Assembly: GCA_949130495.1 (NCBI GenBank)
Contig: OX422222.1
Span: 104,273,709-104,337,708 of the forward strand
Direction: 5' to 3'
Length of the DNA stretch: 64,000 nt
Origin: Sambucus nigra
Taxonomy: Eukaryota > Streptophyta > Magnoliopsida > Dipsacales > Adoxaceae
Shown: positions 21,077-32,601 of the stretch, piece by piece
Layout: each line of letters starts with the position of its first letter
How positions within the stretch are numbered: the first letter of the stretch is position 1
The notes under the pieces: model-generated
Databases searched by the model: none
Seen by the model: the letters and a program-made list of their open reading frames with translations, nothing else
What the model was told of the DNA's origin: nothing
Made by a program: the position numbers and the translations under genes

Positions 21077-22160
21077 CATCACAATTTAAGCCCTCAGAAT
21101 TGGCTTTGACCCGCATAATTGGTCATCATAATTTAAGCCCTCAGAATTGGCTTTGACCCACAGAATTGGTCATCACAATTTAAGCCCTCAGAATTGCCTT
21201 CGACCCGCGGAATTGGTCATCACAATTTAACCCTCAGAATTGGCTTCGACCCGTAGAATTGGTCATCACAATTTAGGCCCTCAGAATTTGCTTCGACCCG
21301 TAGAATTGGTCATCATAATTTAAGCCCTCGGAATTGGCTCCGACCCGCAGAATTGGTCATCACAATTTAAGCCCTTAGAATTGACTTCGACCCGCAGAAT
21401 TGGTCATCATAATTTAAGCCCTCGAAATTGCCTTCGACTCGCAGAATTGGTCATCACAATTTAAGCCCTCGGAATTGGCTTCAATTAACAGAATCGGTCC
21501 ACACAATTTAATCCCTCAGAATTGGCTTCGACCCGCGGAATTGGTCATCACAATTTAAGCCCTCGGAATTGCCTTCGACCCGCGGAATTGGTCATCACAA
21601 TTTAAGCCCTCGGAATTGGCTTCAACTAACAGAATCGGTTCACACAATTTAATCCCTCAGAATTGGCTTCGACCCGCAGAATTGGTCATCACAATTTAAT
21701 CCCTCAGAATTGGCTTCGACCTGCAGAATTGGTCATCATAATTTAAGCCCTCAGAATTTCTTCGACCCGTAGAATTCGTCATCACAATTTTAGCCCTCAG
21801 AATTGTCTTCGACCCGCAAAATCGGTCATCACAATTTAAGCCTTCAGAATTGGCTTTGACCCACAAAATTGGTCATCACAATTTAAGCTCGCATAATTGG
21901 CTTCAACTCGCAGAATTGGTCATCACAATTTAAGCCCACGGAATTGGTCATCACAATTTATGTCCTCGAAATTGGCCTCAACTCTTATAATCGGTCATCC
22001 TCATCCTTAGGTCCTCAAAATTGGACTCGACCCTCCGAATCGGTCATCCTTATCCTTAGGTCCTCAGAATCTACCTCGACCCTCTGATTTGGTCATGCTC
22101 ATTCCTTAGGTCCTCAGAATCGACCTCGACTCTCAAAATTGGTCATCCTCGTTTCCTTAG
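21077..22160 (+). repeat. 47-bp minisatellite, about 20 copies
   Basis: Unit landmarks are CACAATTTAAGCCCTC, AGAATTGGCTTCGACCCG and GAATTGGTCAT, with a period of 47 bases from about 21077 to 21960. More diverged units (GGTCATCCT..CTTAGGTCCTCAGAAT) continue to about 22160. A three-unit, 141-base higher-order pattern is visible (variant units with TAACAGAATCGGT at 21486 and 21627). Arrays like this in the 3' region of Tat/Ogre elements are a known source of satellites. Confidence 0.9.
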
Positions 22161-22289
22161 GTCCGCAGAATCGACCTATTTCAAAGGCATCATGCGGTGT
22201 CTATTTGACGGCTATTATTTGTTCCAAACTCACCCGTCGAGGGTCTCTATAGGCACCCCATTCTAGCACCCCCTGCATCACCACAAACC

Positions 22290-22960
22290 TAGGTCATACT
22301 CCGAGTACTGACCTAGAGGCCATCGAGCACTCCCAGGCTCTATTTGACCAAAATTCAAACTCTTTAGATCGATCGAGACTGAATGAATCCTTGAAGGTCA
22401 CTGAAACCCCTTTCCAATGGTCCACCCCGTGCGTAATTCTGACTTACGATGCGAACTATCGACCGATTTCCCCCCGAAACTTGATTAGGAGGCCATCGGA
22501 CGCTCCCGAGCTCCATTTGATGAAAGTTAACTCTTCAGCTCGATTGAGACTAAATGAATCTTCAATGGTCGTCGAAACCCCTTTCCAATGGGCCGCTTCG
22601 GGCCCAATTCTAACTTACGGTACGGACGAACAATCCGTTTGACTTCGAAAGGTCATCGAATGCTTCTAGGCCCCGATTGACCAAATTCAACTCCCCAAAC
22701 TAAGTCAAACTCTTTGGAATGTCGAAGTTCATTTCATAACCTTTCCAACAATACGTCCCGTGCACAATTCGAACTTACCATGCAGGCGAACGATCCATTT
22801 GCATCTGACGATCCCCCGTTCAAAGGACCGACGAGAATTTCTGAGCCACATTTGACCCAAAGTTATGTCCCTAACCTGGGAGAAGTCTAAGGAATTTTGA
22901 ATGACTATGGAGTACCATTCTAGCGGTACGCCCCGTGCATGATTCAGATCAACAGATTAT
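22290..22960 (+). repeat. Diverged tandem repeat, roughly 160 bp, about four copies
   Basis: Landmarks recur in order: GGCCATCG.(A/G)C.CTCCC, CTC(C/T)ATTTGA..AAA, GAATG/AAATGAATC, CCCTTTCCAATGG and CC(G)TGC..AATTC.(A)ACTTAC, at about 22318, 22490, 22650 and 22810. The copies are clearly diverged and have indels. The sequence may be LTR or UTR of the adjoining Tat-type remnant. Confidence 0.55.
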
Positions 22961-24934
22961 GTTTTACGACCATTTTTCTGAAGGAATCTGAAAGAGACTA
23001 CCAAACGACAGGTTTAAAATCCTGGAACTTTCTATTGTCTGTTTTGAGTACAATAGACTGGATACTCCATATCTCTACATTTTTCATCTCACACATCACC
23101 GATGACGGCCAAAGCCCTTCGGAGAGGGATGCGCGGGACCGAGATCCCCCCACCGCCGATATACCTTCCTTCTCTCTCCCTCCGCGAGGATCGGGGATGG
23201 CCACACATAGATGGTGATGAAGTGAGGTCAAATAACACCAACCTCAATGTATTGACAAGTATGAAAGTTACTAGGTTTCGGAATGCCAACTTCCCATTGG
23301 AATTCGAAATTCACAATCTCCGTTATTGAGGAGAACTTCAAAATTACCTAACTTACCCCCTGGGACCCCAAACCATGATTTTATTCGACTCAAAATATCA
23401 TTTGCCTCCTCTGAAAAAACTCACATGCTCTATAATCAACATTACTTCTTTTTAAGTTTCTCTAACCACTCCTAACACGAAGAACTAACTAACTATTAGC
23501 TCAAATCAACTGCTCATTCTAACTCAAATGACTGCAAATGTCTCCATGTTCACTTTGGAACCTATAATCCTAATTAACATGAATAGGTCTACTCTCCCTC
23601 TTCCATATTGGGATTTTAAACACCACAACTCTTAGAATGTGTCTAGGGTTCTACCTTCTTCACTACCAGGAGAACCCTTTCGACACAAACTATACTAAAA
23701 CTTCTTTATCGTTCAACCATATTAACTCCGCCAATTATTGTAGATTCAATCGCTCATAAGATGTAAAATGATCAACAAAACACGATCTTTGTTCAAAACT
23801 ACCTCCCGTCTCTTGGGACCCAATGACATAAACATTACTCCTTAGAAAAATAACCCTCTCATGTCATTGAATGAAGAAATGAAACTCCTCCTAATTACTT
23901 ATTGAATACAATCTTCCGGTATAAATTCAAAATTTTGGCCTGGACCACCCACAAATCGAATTTAGATGTAAGATCCACTGATCCTATATAACTCTCTCTT
24001 AAAAAGTATATTATCACCAATCACACCAAACAAGTCTCCCATGCGGTAAAAATTCACTACAATTTGCGCACATTCCATATTGCATCGAAAAACTTCCTTC
24101 AAAATATTATCCTCCCGGTTCCACCAACGGTGATAACTTCTTCACAAAAATAAATCACTATCCTCGACAATTTTTAATATGTCTTTGAGATGAAATAATG
24201 AACACTCATCCCGTATCATGACCTTACCCAGTCCCTGATGGTCCACACATTAATTAAATGAATCATCTATATTTTTTAAGCCTCCTCACGATAACATCAT
24301 CTCCAAAAAATCTTCTTGCCGAATAATTATAGTGTCCACTACAACAATAATCTACATCTTCAATGAAGTTAACCAAATAAGATGCCCTCGCAATAGTCCA
24401 ATACTAGTTCAACACTAAGGATATGACTAATATCTTATGTAGGTGATAACTCAACTCTTCTCCAAATAAAAATTGGTGAGATCTTGAACTATCAGTAATA
24501 TCTCTTTGAAATTGTAATCTCCTTTAATGTGACTGTATCTATTCAAGACAAAATTGTGCTAAAGAATCTCATTAGCCAAAGTATAACTATAAGAATCATC
24601 ACTTGCTCGAAAATAGTAACATGTCACCCTACCCATGGTAATCGATATGAGAATAAAATATAGCTATACAAATAACCTCACTAGTAATAGTATGATATCT
24701 CATCTAAAAATTAACACAGCAGATAAAAAATAAGACGACCTGACAAAATGCCACATCTTTATAATCACTATGTAAAGAAACCTCTTACTCGCTTGGGTAT
24801 CCATATAAAAATATAGTTCGGTGAATAAAATCTATATATCTCATAATTGTAGTAAACACACTGCTAATAAAGAATGACATCTCCTCGATGTCTAACGAAG
24901 ACTCACATGCGTGAGGAGTAAATAGAAGCGTACC
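22961..24934. other. Decayed region with trace of a minus-strand chromovirus RT
   Basis: No open gene. At about 24120-24255 the sequence resembles, base by base with many changes, the chromovirus RT segment at 57890-58010 (for example CCCGTATCATGACCTTAC against TCCGTATCGTGACCTTGT, then GTCCACACA). This suggests a very old minus-strand chromovirus relic. The rest is AT-rich and unassigned. 23100-23220 is GC- and CT-rich without a recognisable product. Confidence 0.35.
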
Positions 24935-25474
24935 TGATGAGGGGTATTTTCACCTCAACACCGATACCGAATAAATGGCCCCATGATTACATGGGTAGAG
25001 TAACAGTCAGAATATGACTAGTAGAATAGCTAAAATAATAACCAGATGCGTGACTGAACACATAGAATTGTCTTGGGAAATGAGATAACATTATAAAGAT
25101 AACTGATATATTATGGTCGGTCGAGAGTTGAACTACATCAGAGGAACGCCCCACTTCGGTCAGCAAATGACCCTGCTTCATCAAATGGATGATAGCCAAA
25201 CCATTTGAACCTTCAAGACATTGTCAACAAATTGTTACTTCAAACGACTAACACATTACATATTAACATGACATGTAATCTCAATGAACATGCAACCTGG
25301 TAATATATTGAAGAGATAGAGACGAACTAGTGTCTTTTTTTAATTCAAACTCATCCTACATGGATTCTATGAATTTAAAGAAACGTTTTAAAGGCTGAGT
25401 ATATAAATCCTCTTCCATTATGGACTAACGTTAAAATAAAAACTAACAACCACCCCTTCACCCCATGGACATAG

Positions 25475-25779
25475 TATAACACCCTGCCCGCCCGGGGAGA
25501 GCGAACGGAGCGCTACTACGATAACTAAAACAATTCCACAATATAACAAGGTATAGAGCATCTAAATCCCATAATAGAAAAGAAACCACTAATCTCAAAT
25601 CTCTTCAAAATGCGATACACATTAATTCAAACAATTTAACTTAAAGTTGCCAATTATAAATAATTCTTCCCACTCAAATAAATTCTCCAAATCATAAATT
25701 TAAGTTTCTCCAATTTAAATATTTTTATTTCTCCCAAAAATAATTAAATACTAAATCCTCAAAATTACGGTGTGTTACA
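25475..25779 (-). repeat. Short LTR-like segment with adjacent polypurine tract
   Basis: 305 bases from TATAACACCC to GTGTGTTACA, directly followed on the plus strand by TACTCCCCCCCTT (25780-25792), the complement of a polypurine tract. This is far shorter than the other chromovirus LTRs here (2.7 and 3.1 kb), so it is probably internally deleted. Confidence 0.5.
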
Positions 25780-25924
25780 TACTCCCCCCCTTACAAAGGA
25801 ATTTCGTCCTCGAAATTGAGACAAGCCTAGTGCTCCAAGATTCGAATATCACTCTCTAGTCATGTGCCTGCTCGCTATATCTATCTCTCCCGCTTCTAAC
25901 TATAAGTTACGAAAATATGCATTT

Positions 25925-26040
25925 TAATTAACCAGGGTGCCCATTCACCCTGTACCTGTGTTTAACCGCACAAAAGTTACTCTAATTAACCAGAGTGCCC
26001 ATACATCCTATCCCCATGCTTAACCACACGAAAGTTACCC
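25925..26040 (+). repeat. Tandem duplication, about 60 bp, two copies
   Basis: TTAATTAACCAGGGTGCCCAT..CCTGTACC..GTTTAACCGCAC.AAAGTTAC is repeated as CTAATTAACCAGAGTGCCCAT..CCTATCCC..CTTAACCACAC.AAAGTTAC. The copies are diverged by about one base in seven. Confidence 0.6.
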
Positions 26041-26089
26041 GACTATGCTAGCCGTGAGCCATAATATAACTTCCAACCAGTAGTCATAT

Positions 26090-26091
<2 letters not shown>

Positions 26092-26159
<68 letters not shown>
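26092..26159. repeat. (AT)n microsatellite
   Basis: About 34 uninterrupted AT dinucleotides. Short AT tracts also stand in the LTRs of the young chromovirus (53244, 61222). The open frame across it (Tyr-Ile repeats) is not a gene. Confidence 0.95.
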
Positions 26160-26162
<3 letters not shown>

Positions 26163-27879
26163 GCTTGGGTACCCAAACCATGTACTAACGACCAAACATC
26201 TCCCCACTTCCAACGTTGTGCTAAGTTTCATGCATGGGACGTCTCGCAAAGCAAAATCCAAACAAGGAACCCCCCCGATATACTACTACCTAACATTGTC
26301 GGTCGTTGAGATCTGTTAGACCCTCAGTCCATAGCACGTACCCCAAAATACATGTCTCTTAATACAAAATCATACACGTACCCTTATGCTACAAAAGACA
26401 ACATCAAATACCGCTCCCTTACTATCACTAGTTCTTGCACAAAATAAACCCCGAGCTATCTCTCCATGCTCGAAAATAAATCTAACCACCCTGATTCACT
26501 TCAGTAAACACCCCTACTTACCGGGATAAAATATGAGAACACAATCTTCTCTCTTGTATTAAAAATCTTCCCAAAGTAATCCTCGCTAAAATCAATCTCC
26601 ACAATGCCCCGAAATTCGCGCTAACCTGTCACTAAAAGAAAATATGGGAAAGTACACAATACGACAGGAAAGATGCTCAACAAATATTATCGGTGAATAA
26701 AACGTAAAAATATGAGTACGAATATTCAAATCAAATGCGAATCTCATAAGCAATTATATCAATATAATTTTTCAACAACACATTAATCGGGTCACCAGGC
26801 CTTACCACCGTACCGCGCCTATGCATTTTTCTAGTATATCCGAAAAAAGGAATATTAGCGGGTGCCCAACTTTAGTGCCATATCAAAATCTCATGACAAC
26901 ATGCTCAACACCAAATATAATACCATATGAATCAAAATTATATTCCAACAAATATTTCCAGATTTCCAAATGAATTTATCAATTCAAATATGAGTCAACA
27001 ATTACAAGAAAATAAAGGGAATAATACTCGCTAGATTAAGTAGCATATTGTGTAAAACTCCATACCTCAAAATCATTACATGAATCATCACATATATTTC
27101 AGCCTCAAAATATAATCACACCATCACGTTCCTCTCGCAAAAATAATCAAATCTCGTTCTAGCCCAAACTCAAGAAAACACAAAATAAGCCTTCTAATCT
27201 AAGGTTGAAATCTTGAATAAGTTTGGGGCTATGGTTTATATATGAAAGGGAGTAATTTTGGAGAGGTCTTCTGATTAAAAAGTTTGAGAAAAAGTGATTT
27301 GAAAAGCCAAGACACGAATTAGTTTATATATAAAGGATTAAGAGTTTGATTACGAAAAGAGTTCTAATAAGATACAAACACTAAAAATTTATTTCTGACG
27401 ATCAAACCGTTGGAATTGGATGAAATTTTAAAGAAAATTAGCTGAAGATGAGAGGAAGCTACAAAAAAAAATTAGCTCGATCGGACCGTTTAATATTTTT
27501 GAATATTTTTTTTTTTTGCTAGAGAGTTTTATGTTTTGAGGGCTCTTAGAGTGTTTTATGTTTTGAGGACTCTTCTATATAATAAAAAATCAATTAAAAA
27601 TTCATTTTAATTCCAATTTCAAAACCATTTGAAATTCTCATCTTTAAAAATAAAATCCAACATATTTGAGCAATAAAAATAATTTTACCAAAAACTTTAT
27701 TTTCCTCTATAATTTGAAAATACCCCAAAATTACATTGGTTGTTACATGTAGTTCAAGCTCGGGCGTACCACGTATACTTGTTGTTTCTCTTTTCTTGTA
27801 TCTCCTTCACTTGAATGGAATTGTATTGTAAGTTTATTATGTCGAGTGTGTAAACTAAGTTTTTCACATCAACATAATT

Positions 27880-27896
27880 ATTGTCGTCTGTGGGAA
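27880..27896 (+). other. Decayed primer-binding site of the large Tat-type element
   Basis: TTGTCGTCTGTGGGAAC follows the LTR end at 27874 and resembles the site TGGCGCCGTCTGTGGGAA of the Tat-type element at 4218-4233, with a small deletion and changes at its 5' half. Confidence 0.6.
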
Positions 27897-27925
27897 CAAC
27901 TATTTCCAAAGACATGAACAAAAAT

Positions 27926-28895
27926 TGAGAACGTATGTGCTTGCGTTCAAATGAGCAAATTATATATTAACCACCTTTTAACCCAAACAAACCCTAAACA
28001 TGGAACAATATGTGGTTGAATAAGATGATGAACTAAGCAAGAACATTCAAACACATGCTTGTGAGGAAAAATCCCCCAAAGGGGCAAAACCATTTATTTT
28101 CATTATAATATTGTAGTAGCTGTACAATTTCGGATTACAATGAAAATACAAGTGACTAAGAATTACCCTCAGGTGTCGGATTCTGTAGTCGACGGCTGGA
28201 ACTATCCCTTTCCAGTAGGGCTGCAATGAAGAAGAAGAACGGTCTTCTCCACAAGGGTGTGAACAACAAAAGTGCGTTCCTGGGTTGCAAAGTGATTCAC
28301 AAATGTTTGGAAATTTGTGTGAATCAAAAACCTAGAGTCTAGGGCTCAATAGGTGAAGACTTAGAGTATTTTGTACTCTGAAAATCGTGTGTATAAGTCT
28401 TAGAAAACCACTTCCCGTAGTGGGATTAAATAAGAAGCCTTGAGCCATAAAAATCTGAGCATGATCTGAACATGATCTGTTTAAGTTTATACCAGGCGGA
28501 CCGGTCCGGGTTTGAGGCGGATCGGTACGATTGACCGGATCGGTTCTTTTGTTGCAGGCGGATCGGTCCAGTTGAGGCGGATCGGTTCTTTTATTTCAAG
28601 CGGATCGGTCCGGTTGAGGCGGATCGGTTCTTTTATTTTAGGCTTCATCGGTTTGCTTAAGGTCCGGGGTATACTGGCCTTCAGCAGATCGGATCGGTCC
28701 GGGTCTGAGGCGGATCGGTCCGGTTAGCTGGATTGGTTCTTTTATTACAGGCGGACCGATCCGGTCTGTCAGACTTTGATTCCCCTTCTTATTTTGATAT
28801 TCGGATCCGTTGATGAATGTATGAATCTTGAATTTCTTCAACGGTGTAACGGCGTGCGACATAATAAATTGATAATGGACAAAAATGTCCTTACA
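27926..28895 (-). repeat. Copia 3' LTR (970 bp)
   Basis: Starts TGAGAACGTATG and ends GTCCTTACA on the plus strand. It matches 35657-36623 with few differences. It contains a GC-rich tandem repeat block. Confidence 0.93.
28494..28768 (-). repeat. GC-rich tandem repeats in the copia 3' LTR
   Basis: Around seven copies of a roughly 40-base unit built of GGCGGATCGGTCCGG, TTGAGGCGGATCGG and TTCTTTTATTTCAG. The core GGATCGGTCC/GGACCGGTCC is nearly self-complementary. In the element direction it lies in the U3 half, so it may be an enhancer array. Confidence 0.8.
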
Positions 28896-28908
28896 AATCC
28901 CCCCCTAT
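28896..28908 (-). other. Polypurine tract of the copia element
   Basis: The complement of AATCCCCCCCTAT, i.e. a G7 purine run abutting the 3' LTR, the plus-strand primer site. Confidence 0.8.
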
Positions 28909-30441
28909 GTCTATGTCGGTACATACATAAAAATAAAACATCTGAATTATCAAACAACTGAAAATGCCTATACAAATCTACCCTTCCATGAACCTAAAAC
29001 TGGAAAGATACAATTGAATAAGACTGCAGCGTTTGCTCTTCAATTTTTTAGGAATCTCAACACTTTTCTCATCAGGGTGTGCAATCCAATGATAATCCAT
29101 GTAGTACCTACACACATGAGACAAAGCAAAATACCAAGTGACATATCGAGTTTGAAATGAGATAAACATATATACCAATTTATGAGTAAACTCAAACTTT
29201 CAAATCTCCCCCATAATAAGATAATTCATTCTCCCCCTTTTTATGATGTCCCCAAATAGACAAATGAGAGAAATAAATCAAATAAGCAAGTGCGGGGTGT
29301 CACTAGGAGAAAATCACACCATGAATGAACACAAATCAACCAAGACGATGATAGCGTAAATGAAGTGGTGTGATCAAATTCGATAGGAAAAACAATGCAT
29401 ACAAACATGACATATGTGCACGATGAATATTGGATACTCCTAGCGAATGAACTCAAATGCTTCCTTTGGTGGAAAAGAATAACAATATAAGATATTGACT
29501 CAATCAAATCAACAAATCAAAGCTCAAAGTGGTTTTCACACCAATAACGTCCAAAACGATTTTATGCTTTTTCAGGACTTTCAAGGAAGTGCAAACCCGT
29601 TTAAAGATTCTCCAACCAAACTCCCTCAGATATAATTTTGAATAGAGGCATTCTAAATTCTCAAACTTTGGAGAATTGATGGTGAAACCTAAGTGGCCCA
29701 TATTTGGCATGAAGTGCTTTTTATTGCCTTTAAATTTTTTCGGGCTCTTTTAACCTCTTTGGACCTCGAATATTAAAATTCCTCCATTTTTTAGGTCCTT
29801 TTTAACGGTGGCTTTTGCGCAAAGGATAGATGATTACCTTTCGCAGCCCCTCCCCGTTATACAAAAACACACAGTCTCACCAAAACGGTTGTTACATGCA
29901 TTCCAATCTTGTCAAGTTTTATCGCATATTGTACATTGTATAGACAGGATTGAGATGGAAAGACTCAAGCCAATATGAGATAGCCAAGTGCAATAATCAA
30001 ATATAGCCGTTCATGTGTGCAATAAAGGATATATGAGTCAAACATGTAGGAAGATATCACTAATTACATCTCAAAGACTCCATACTAAGTAAAGCACATG
30101 GATGAAATGATGTAGCGTCTCAAATCTCTATCAAACAGTCACATGGATAAATGAAATGAAGTTGTGACTTGGCTATCTTAAATTCTCATCCATAAAAGGT
30201 GCATAAAAATACAAAAATCTTTTTGGTCTTCTTCAAAAATTTTATCAAAATAAAATCTTTTTGTGCTTTTCTTAAAAAGATAAAAGAAAATCTTTTTGTA
30301 TTTTTCAAAAGAAATATAAAAAGCAAAAAGAATTAATAAAAGCTGTACAACTAAGCAATGGTACATATAAAACAGACTAGCAATAGGAAGCATATGATAT
30401 GAACATGAGAAAGCATCCTATTCTAGACATAGACCAACCTC
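28909..30441 (-). other. Noncoding 3' region of the copia element
   Basis: About 1.5 kb between the end of RNase H and the polypurine tract. AT-rich, with an A/T-run segment (30200-30330) and a second C-rich run near 29230. No env-like frame with signal peptide or membrane segments is evident. Confidence 0.6.
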
Positions 30442-31383
30442 TCAGTCAACTGTGCAAATCCCCAAAGACTTCCTAAGACTCTCAAATCTAAGGGTATCTA
30501 AAGGTTTCATGAAAATGTCTGCTAACTGACGGTCGGTAGGAACAAAACTCAGGGATACAGTGTTCTCCTCTACTAACTGACGAATAAAGTGCTCACGTAT
30601 CCTGATGTGTTTTGTGCGCGAATGCTGGACGAGATTACGGGATATGTGTATCGCGCTCGTGTTATCATAAGAAATGATCATGGTGTCTTGTGAAATCCCA
30701 TAATCCTCCAACATTTGCTTCATCCACAAGAGTTGTGTGCAACAACTCCCGGCGGCTATGTACTCAGCCTCCGCAGTGGAAAAAGAGATGGAATTTTTCT
30801 TCTTGCTCAGCTAGGAGACAAGAGCAGAACCAAAATAGAAACACCCACCAGAAGTGCTTCTACAACCATCTACATCCCCGGCCCAATCGGCATCCGAATA
30901 GGCGGACAAACGGTCATCGGTATCAAAGGAATACCAAATACCGTATGAGAGAGTCCCAATTACGTATTTAATAATACGTTTTAGAGCAAGTAAATGTGAC
31001 TCTTTCGGGGATGCCTGATATTGCGCACAGACTCCAACACTAAAGGCGATGTCGGGACGACTGGCAGTCAAGTAGAGAAGACTACCTATCATACTCAGAT
31101 ATAAGGTTTGCTCTACGTCCTTGCCTGAAGTGTCCTTACTAAGCTTGGTAGTGGTACTCATAGGTGTACGTGCATGCTTAGCGGAGTCTAAACTAAATTT
31201 CTTCACTAGGTCTCTAGCATACTTGGATTGGGAGATGAACATCCCATCCTCTAGCTGACGAACCTGGAGACTAAGGAAGAATGTAAGCTCACCAACCATG
31301 CTCATCTCAAACTCACTTTTCATCTCCTCCTCAAAGTGGTGAGCATGCTGGGAGCATGTGGATCCAAAGACTATGTCGTCCAC
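30442..31383 (-). pseudogene. Copia RT C-terminal part and RNase H
   Basis: From YVDD-adjacent sequence onward: the RT end (SEFEMSMVGELTFFLSLQV), TTTKLSKD, MIGSLLYLTASRPDIAF, and the RNase H region DADWAGDVDGCRSTSGG, AEAEYIAA and NTSAIHISRNLVQHSRTKHI. A TAG at 30811-30813 stands where relatives have Trp (ALVSWLSKK), a G-to-A type change. RNase H then runs open to the natural-looking end at 30442 (KSLGICTVD). Confidence 0.88.
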
Positions 31384-32601
31384 ATAGACCTAGGCAACCA
31401 AAATAGCACCGTCATCTCTCCTGACGAACAACGTCATATCTACTCCCCCTCTCTTGAAGCCACGAGCTAAGAGATAGGAAGTAAGCCTCTCGTACCAAGC
31501 ACAAGGTGCTTCCTTCAAACCATACAAGGCTTTTCTAAGATAGTAGACGTGCTCTGGGTGCCGAGGGTCTTCAAACCCTTTTGGTTATTCCACATAAACC
31601 TCCTCCTGTAGAATGCCATTCAGAAAGGCACTCTTGACATCCATCTGATATACCTTGAAGCGCAGATGACATGCGATGGCGAGCAGAAGACGGACGGACT
31701 CAAGCCTCGCAACAGGAGCAAATGTCTCCCCAAAGTCTACACCATCTATCTGTGTGTAGCCTTGAGTGACCAACCTAGCCTTATTTCTGATTATGGTACC
31801 ATTTTCATCCATTTTGTTTTTGAAAATCCACCGGGTACCTATCACATTAATCTCACGAGGCTGGGGGAGAAGTTCCCAGACATTATTCTTTTTAAACTGA
31901 AGAAACTCATCCTGCATAGCAGATATCCAATGTTCATCTTTGAGTGCTTCTTTATGATTCTTGGGCTCGACTTTGGACGTGTAGCAAAGATGGCTAACAA
32001 CGTTCTCTAGCTGAGAACGAGTCTTGACCCCTAGAGTGGGATCACCAACAATGGCAGAAGGGTCATGACTCTTGCGAACCCAAGCAGGTCTGTCCCCTAA
32101 CACAGGAGTAGGGTCCACAAAGTGTGAGAGAGGAACAGGTAAATCACTGTCAGAACAATCCTCATCCTCACACTGAAGGTTAGGATCAATAATCGTCGAA
32201 GGTTCGTCATCTTGCACGGTGACGTTTATTGATTCCATAACCTTAGAGCTCTTCAGGTTAAAACCCCGGTACGCTCTGCTATTCGATGAATATCCTAGAA
32301 ATATTCCCTCGTCGCTTCGAGAGTCGAACTTTCCTAATTGCTCTCTATCCCGTAGGATGTAGCATTTACTCCCCAAAACACGGAAATATGCCAGGTTGGG
32401 CTTCTTGCCAGTCCACAACTCATAAGGAGTCTGAAGTGTGTGTGGACACAAATAAACCCTATTCACCGTGTGGCATGCAGTAGACACTGCCTCTGCCCAA
32501 AATCTCCTAGAAACTTTACTACCTAGAAGCATAGATCTAGCCATCTCTTGGATCGTTCTATTCTTTCTCTCAACAATCCCATTTTGCTGAGGAGTTCTCA
32601 C
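31384..32601 (-). pseudogene. Copia integrase C-terminus and RT N-terminal part
   Basis: The frame 31585-32601 starts with the integrase catalytic Glu region ([15 protein letters not shown]), the [17 protein letters not shown] block and a linker. It then enters [34 protein letters not shown] and [22 protein letters not shown] at 31585-31587 follows EVYVE, where family members have Gln before PKGFEDP. RT continues (VYYLRKALYGLKEAP) and meets TAG at 31390-31392 just before the catalytic box VYVDDIVFG, again at a family Gln. Both are C-to-T type. Confidence 0.88.

Larger units (their letters stand above)
13500..22960 (+). mobile_element. Tat/Ogre-type Ty3/gypsy remnant with antisense accessory genes and 3' tandem repeats
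   Basis: The remnant starts abruptly at the chromovirus LTR edge in the RT/RNase H part of pol and continues with integrase to about 15642. It then has a long downstream region holding two minus-strand accessory genes, a 47-bp minisatellite and a diverged repeat of roughly 160 bp. Antisense extra ORFs and tandem repeats between integrase and the 3' LTR are known for this lineage. I could not fix its 3' LTR, so the right boundary is approximate and more than one element may be merged here. Confidence 0.6.
25475..27747 (-). mobile_element. Chromoviral LTR-type relic inserted in the Tat 5' LTR
   Basis: The left edge TATAACACCCTGCCCG and the right edge TTGGTTGTTACA look like the two ends of minus-strand chromovirus LTRs. 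At 25779 an internal LTR end (GTGTGTTACA) is followed by a polypurine tract and a tail like that after the LTR at 55343 (AATTTCGTCC, CGAAATT). So at least one LTR/internal junction is kept, but no gag-pol is visible. Flanks CATAG and TGTAG share three of five bases. It may be a deletion derivative or two overlapping relics. Confidence 0.45.
24935..27874 (+). repeat. 5' LTR of the large Tat-type element, split by an insertion
   Basis: Host LTR sequence occupies 24935-25474 and 27748-27874, about 670 bases together. It ends ..CACATCAACA just before the primer site. The right piece matches the 3' LTR at CCACGTATAC (27770 and 46191). The middle is the chromoviral relic. Confidence 0.65.

Noticed and set aside
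21077..22160. CRISPR-like regular repeat pattern
   Set aside because: Units are directly adjacent with no unique spacers, and the context is a plant retrotransposon. It is a minisatellite.
26043..26261. Open frame encoding a long Tyr-Ile repeat
   Set aside because: It is the translation of an (AT)n microsatellite.
28512..28727. Open frame over the GC-rich copia LTR repeats
   Set aside because: Repeats of the LTR array create the open frame; no start context or homology, and it lies within a noncoding LTR.
28909..30441. Envelope-like ORF between copia RNase H and the 3' LTR
   Set aside because: No frame longer than about 90 codons, and no signal peptide or membrane-anchor pattern.
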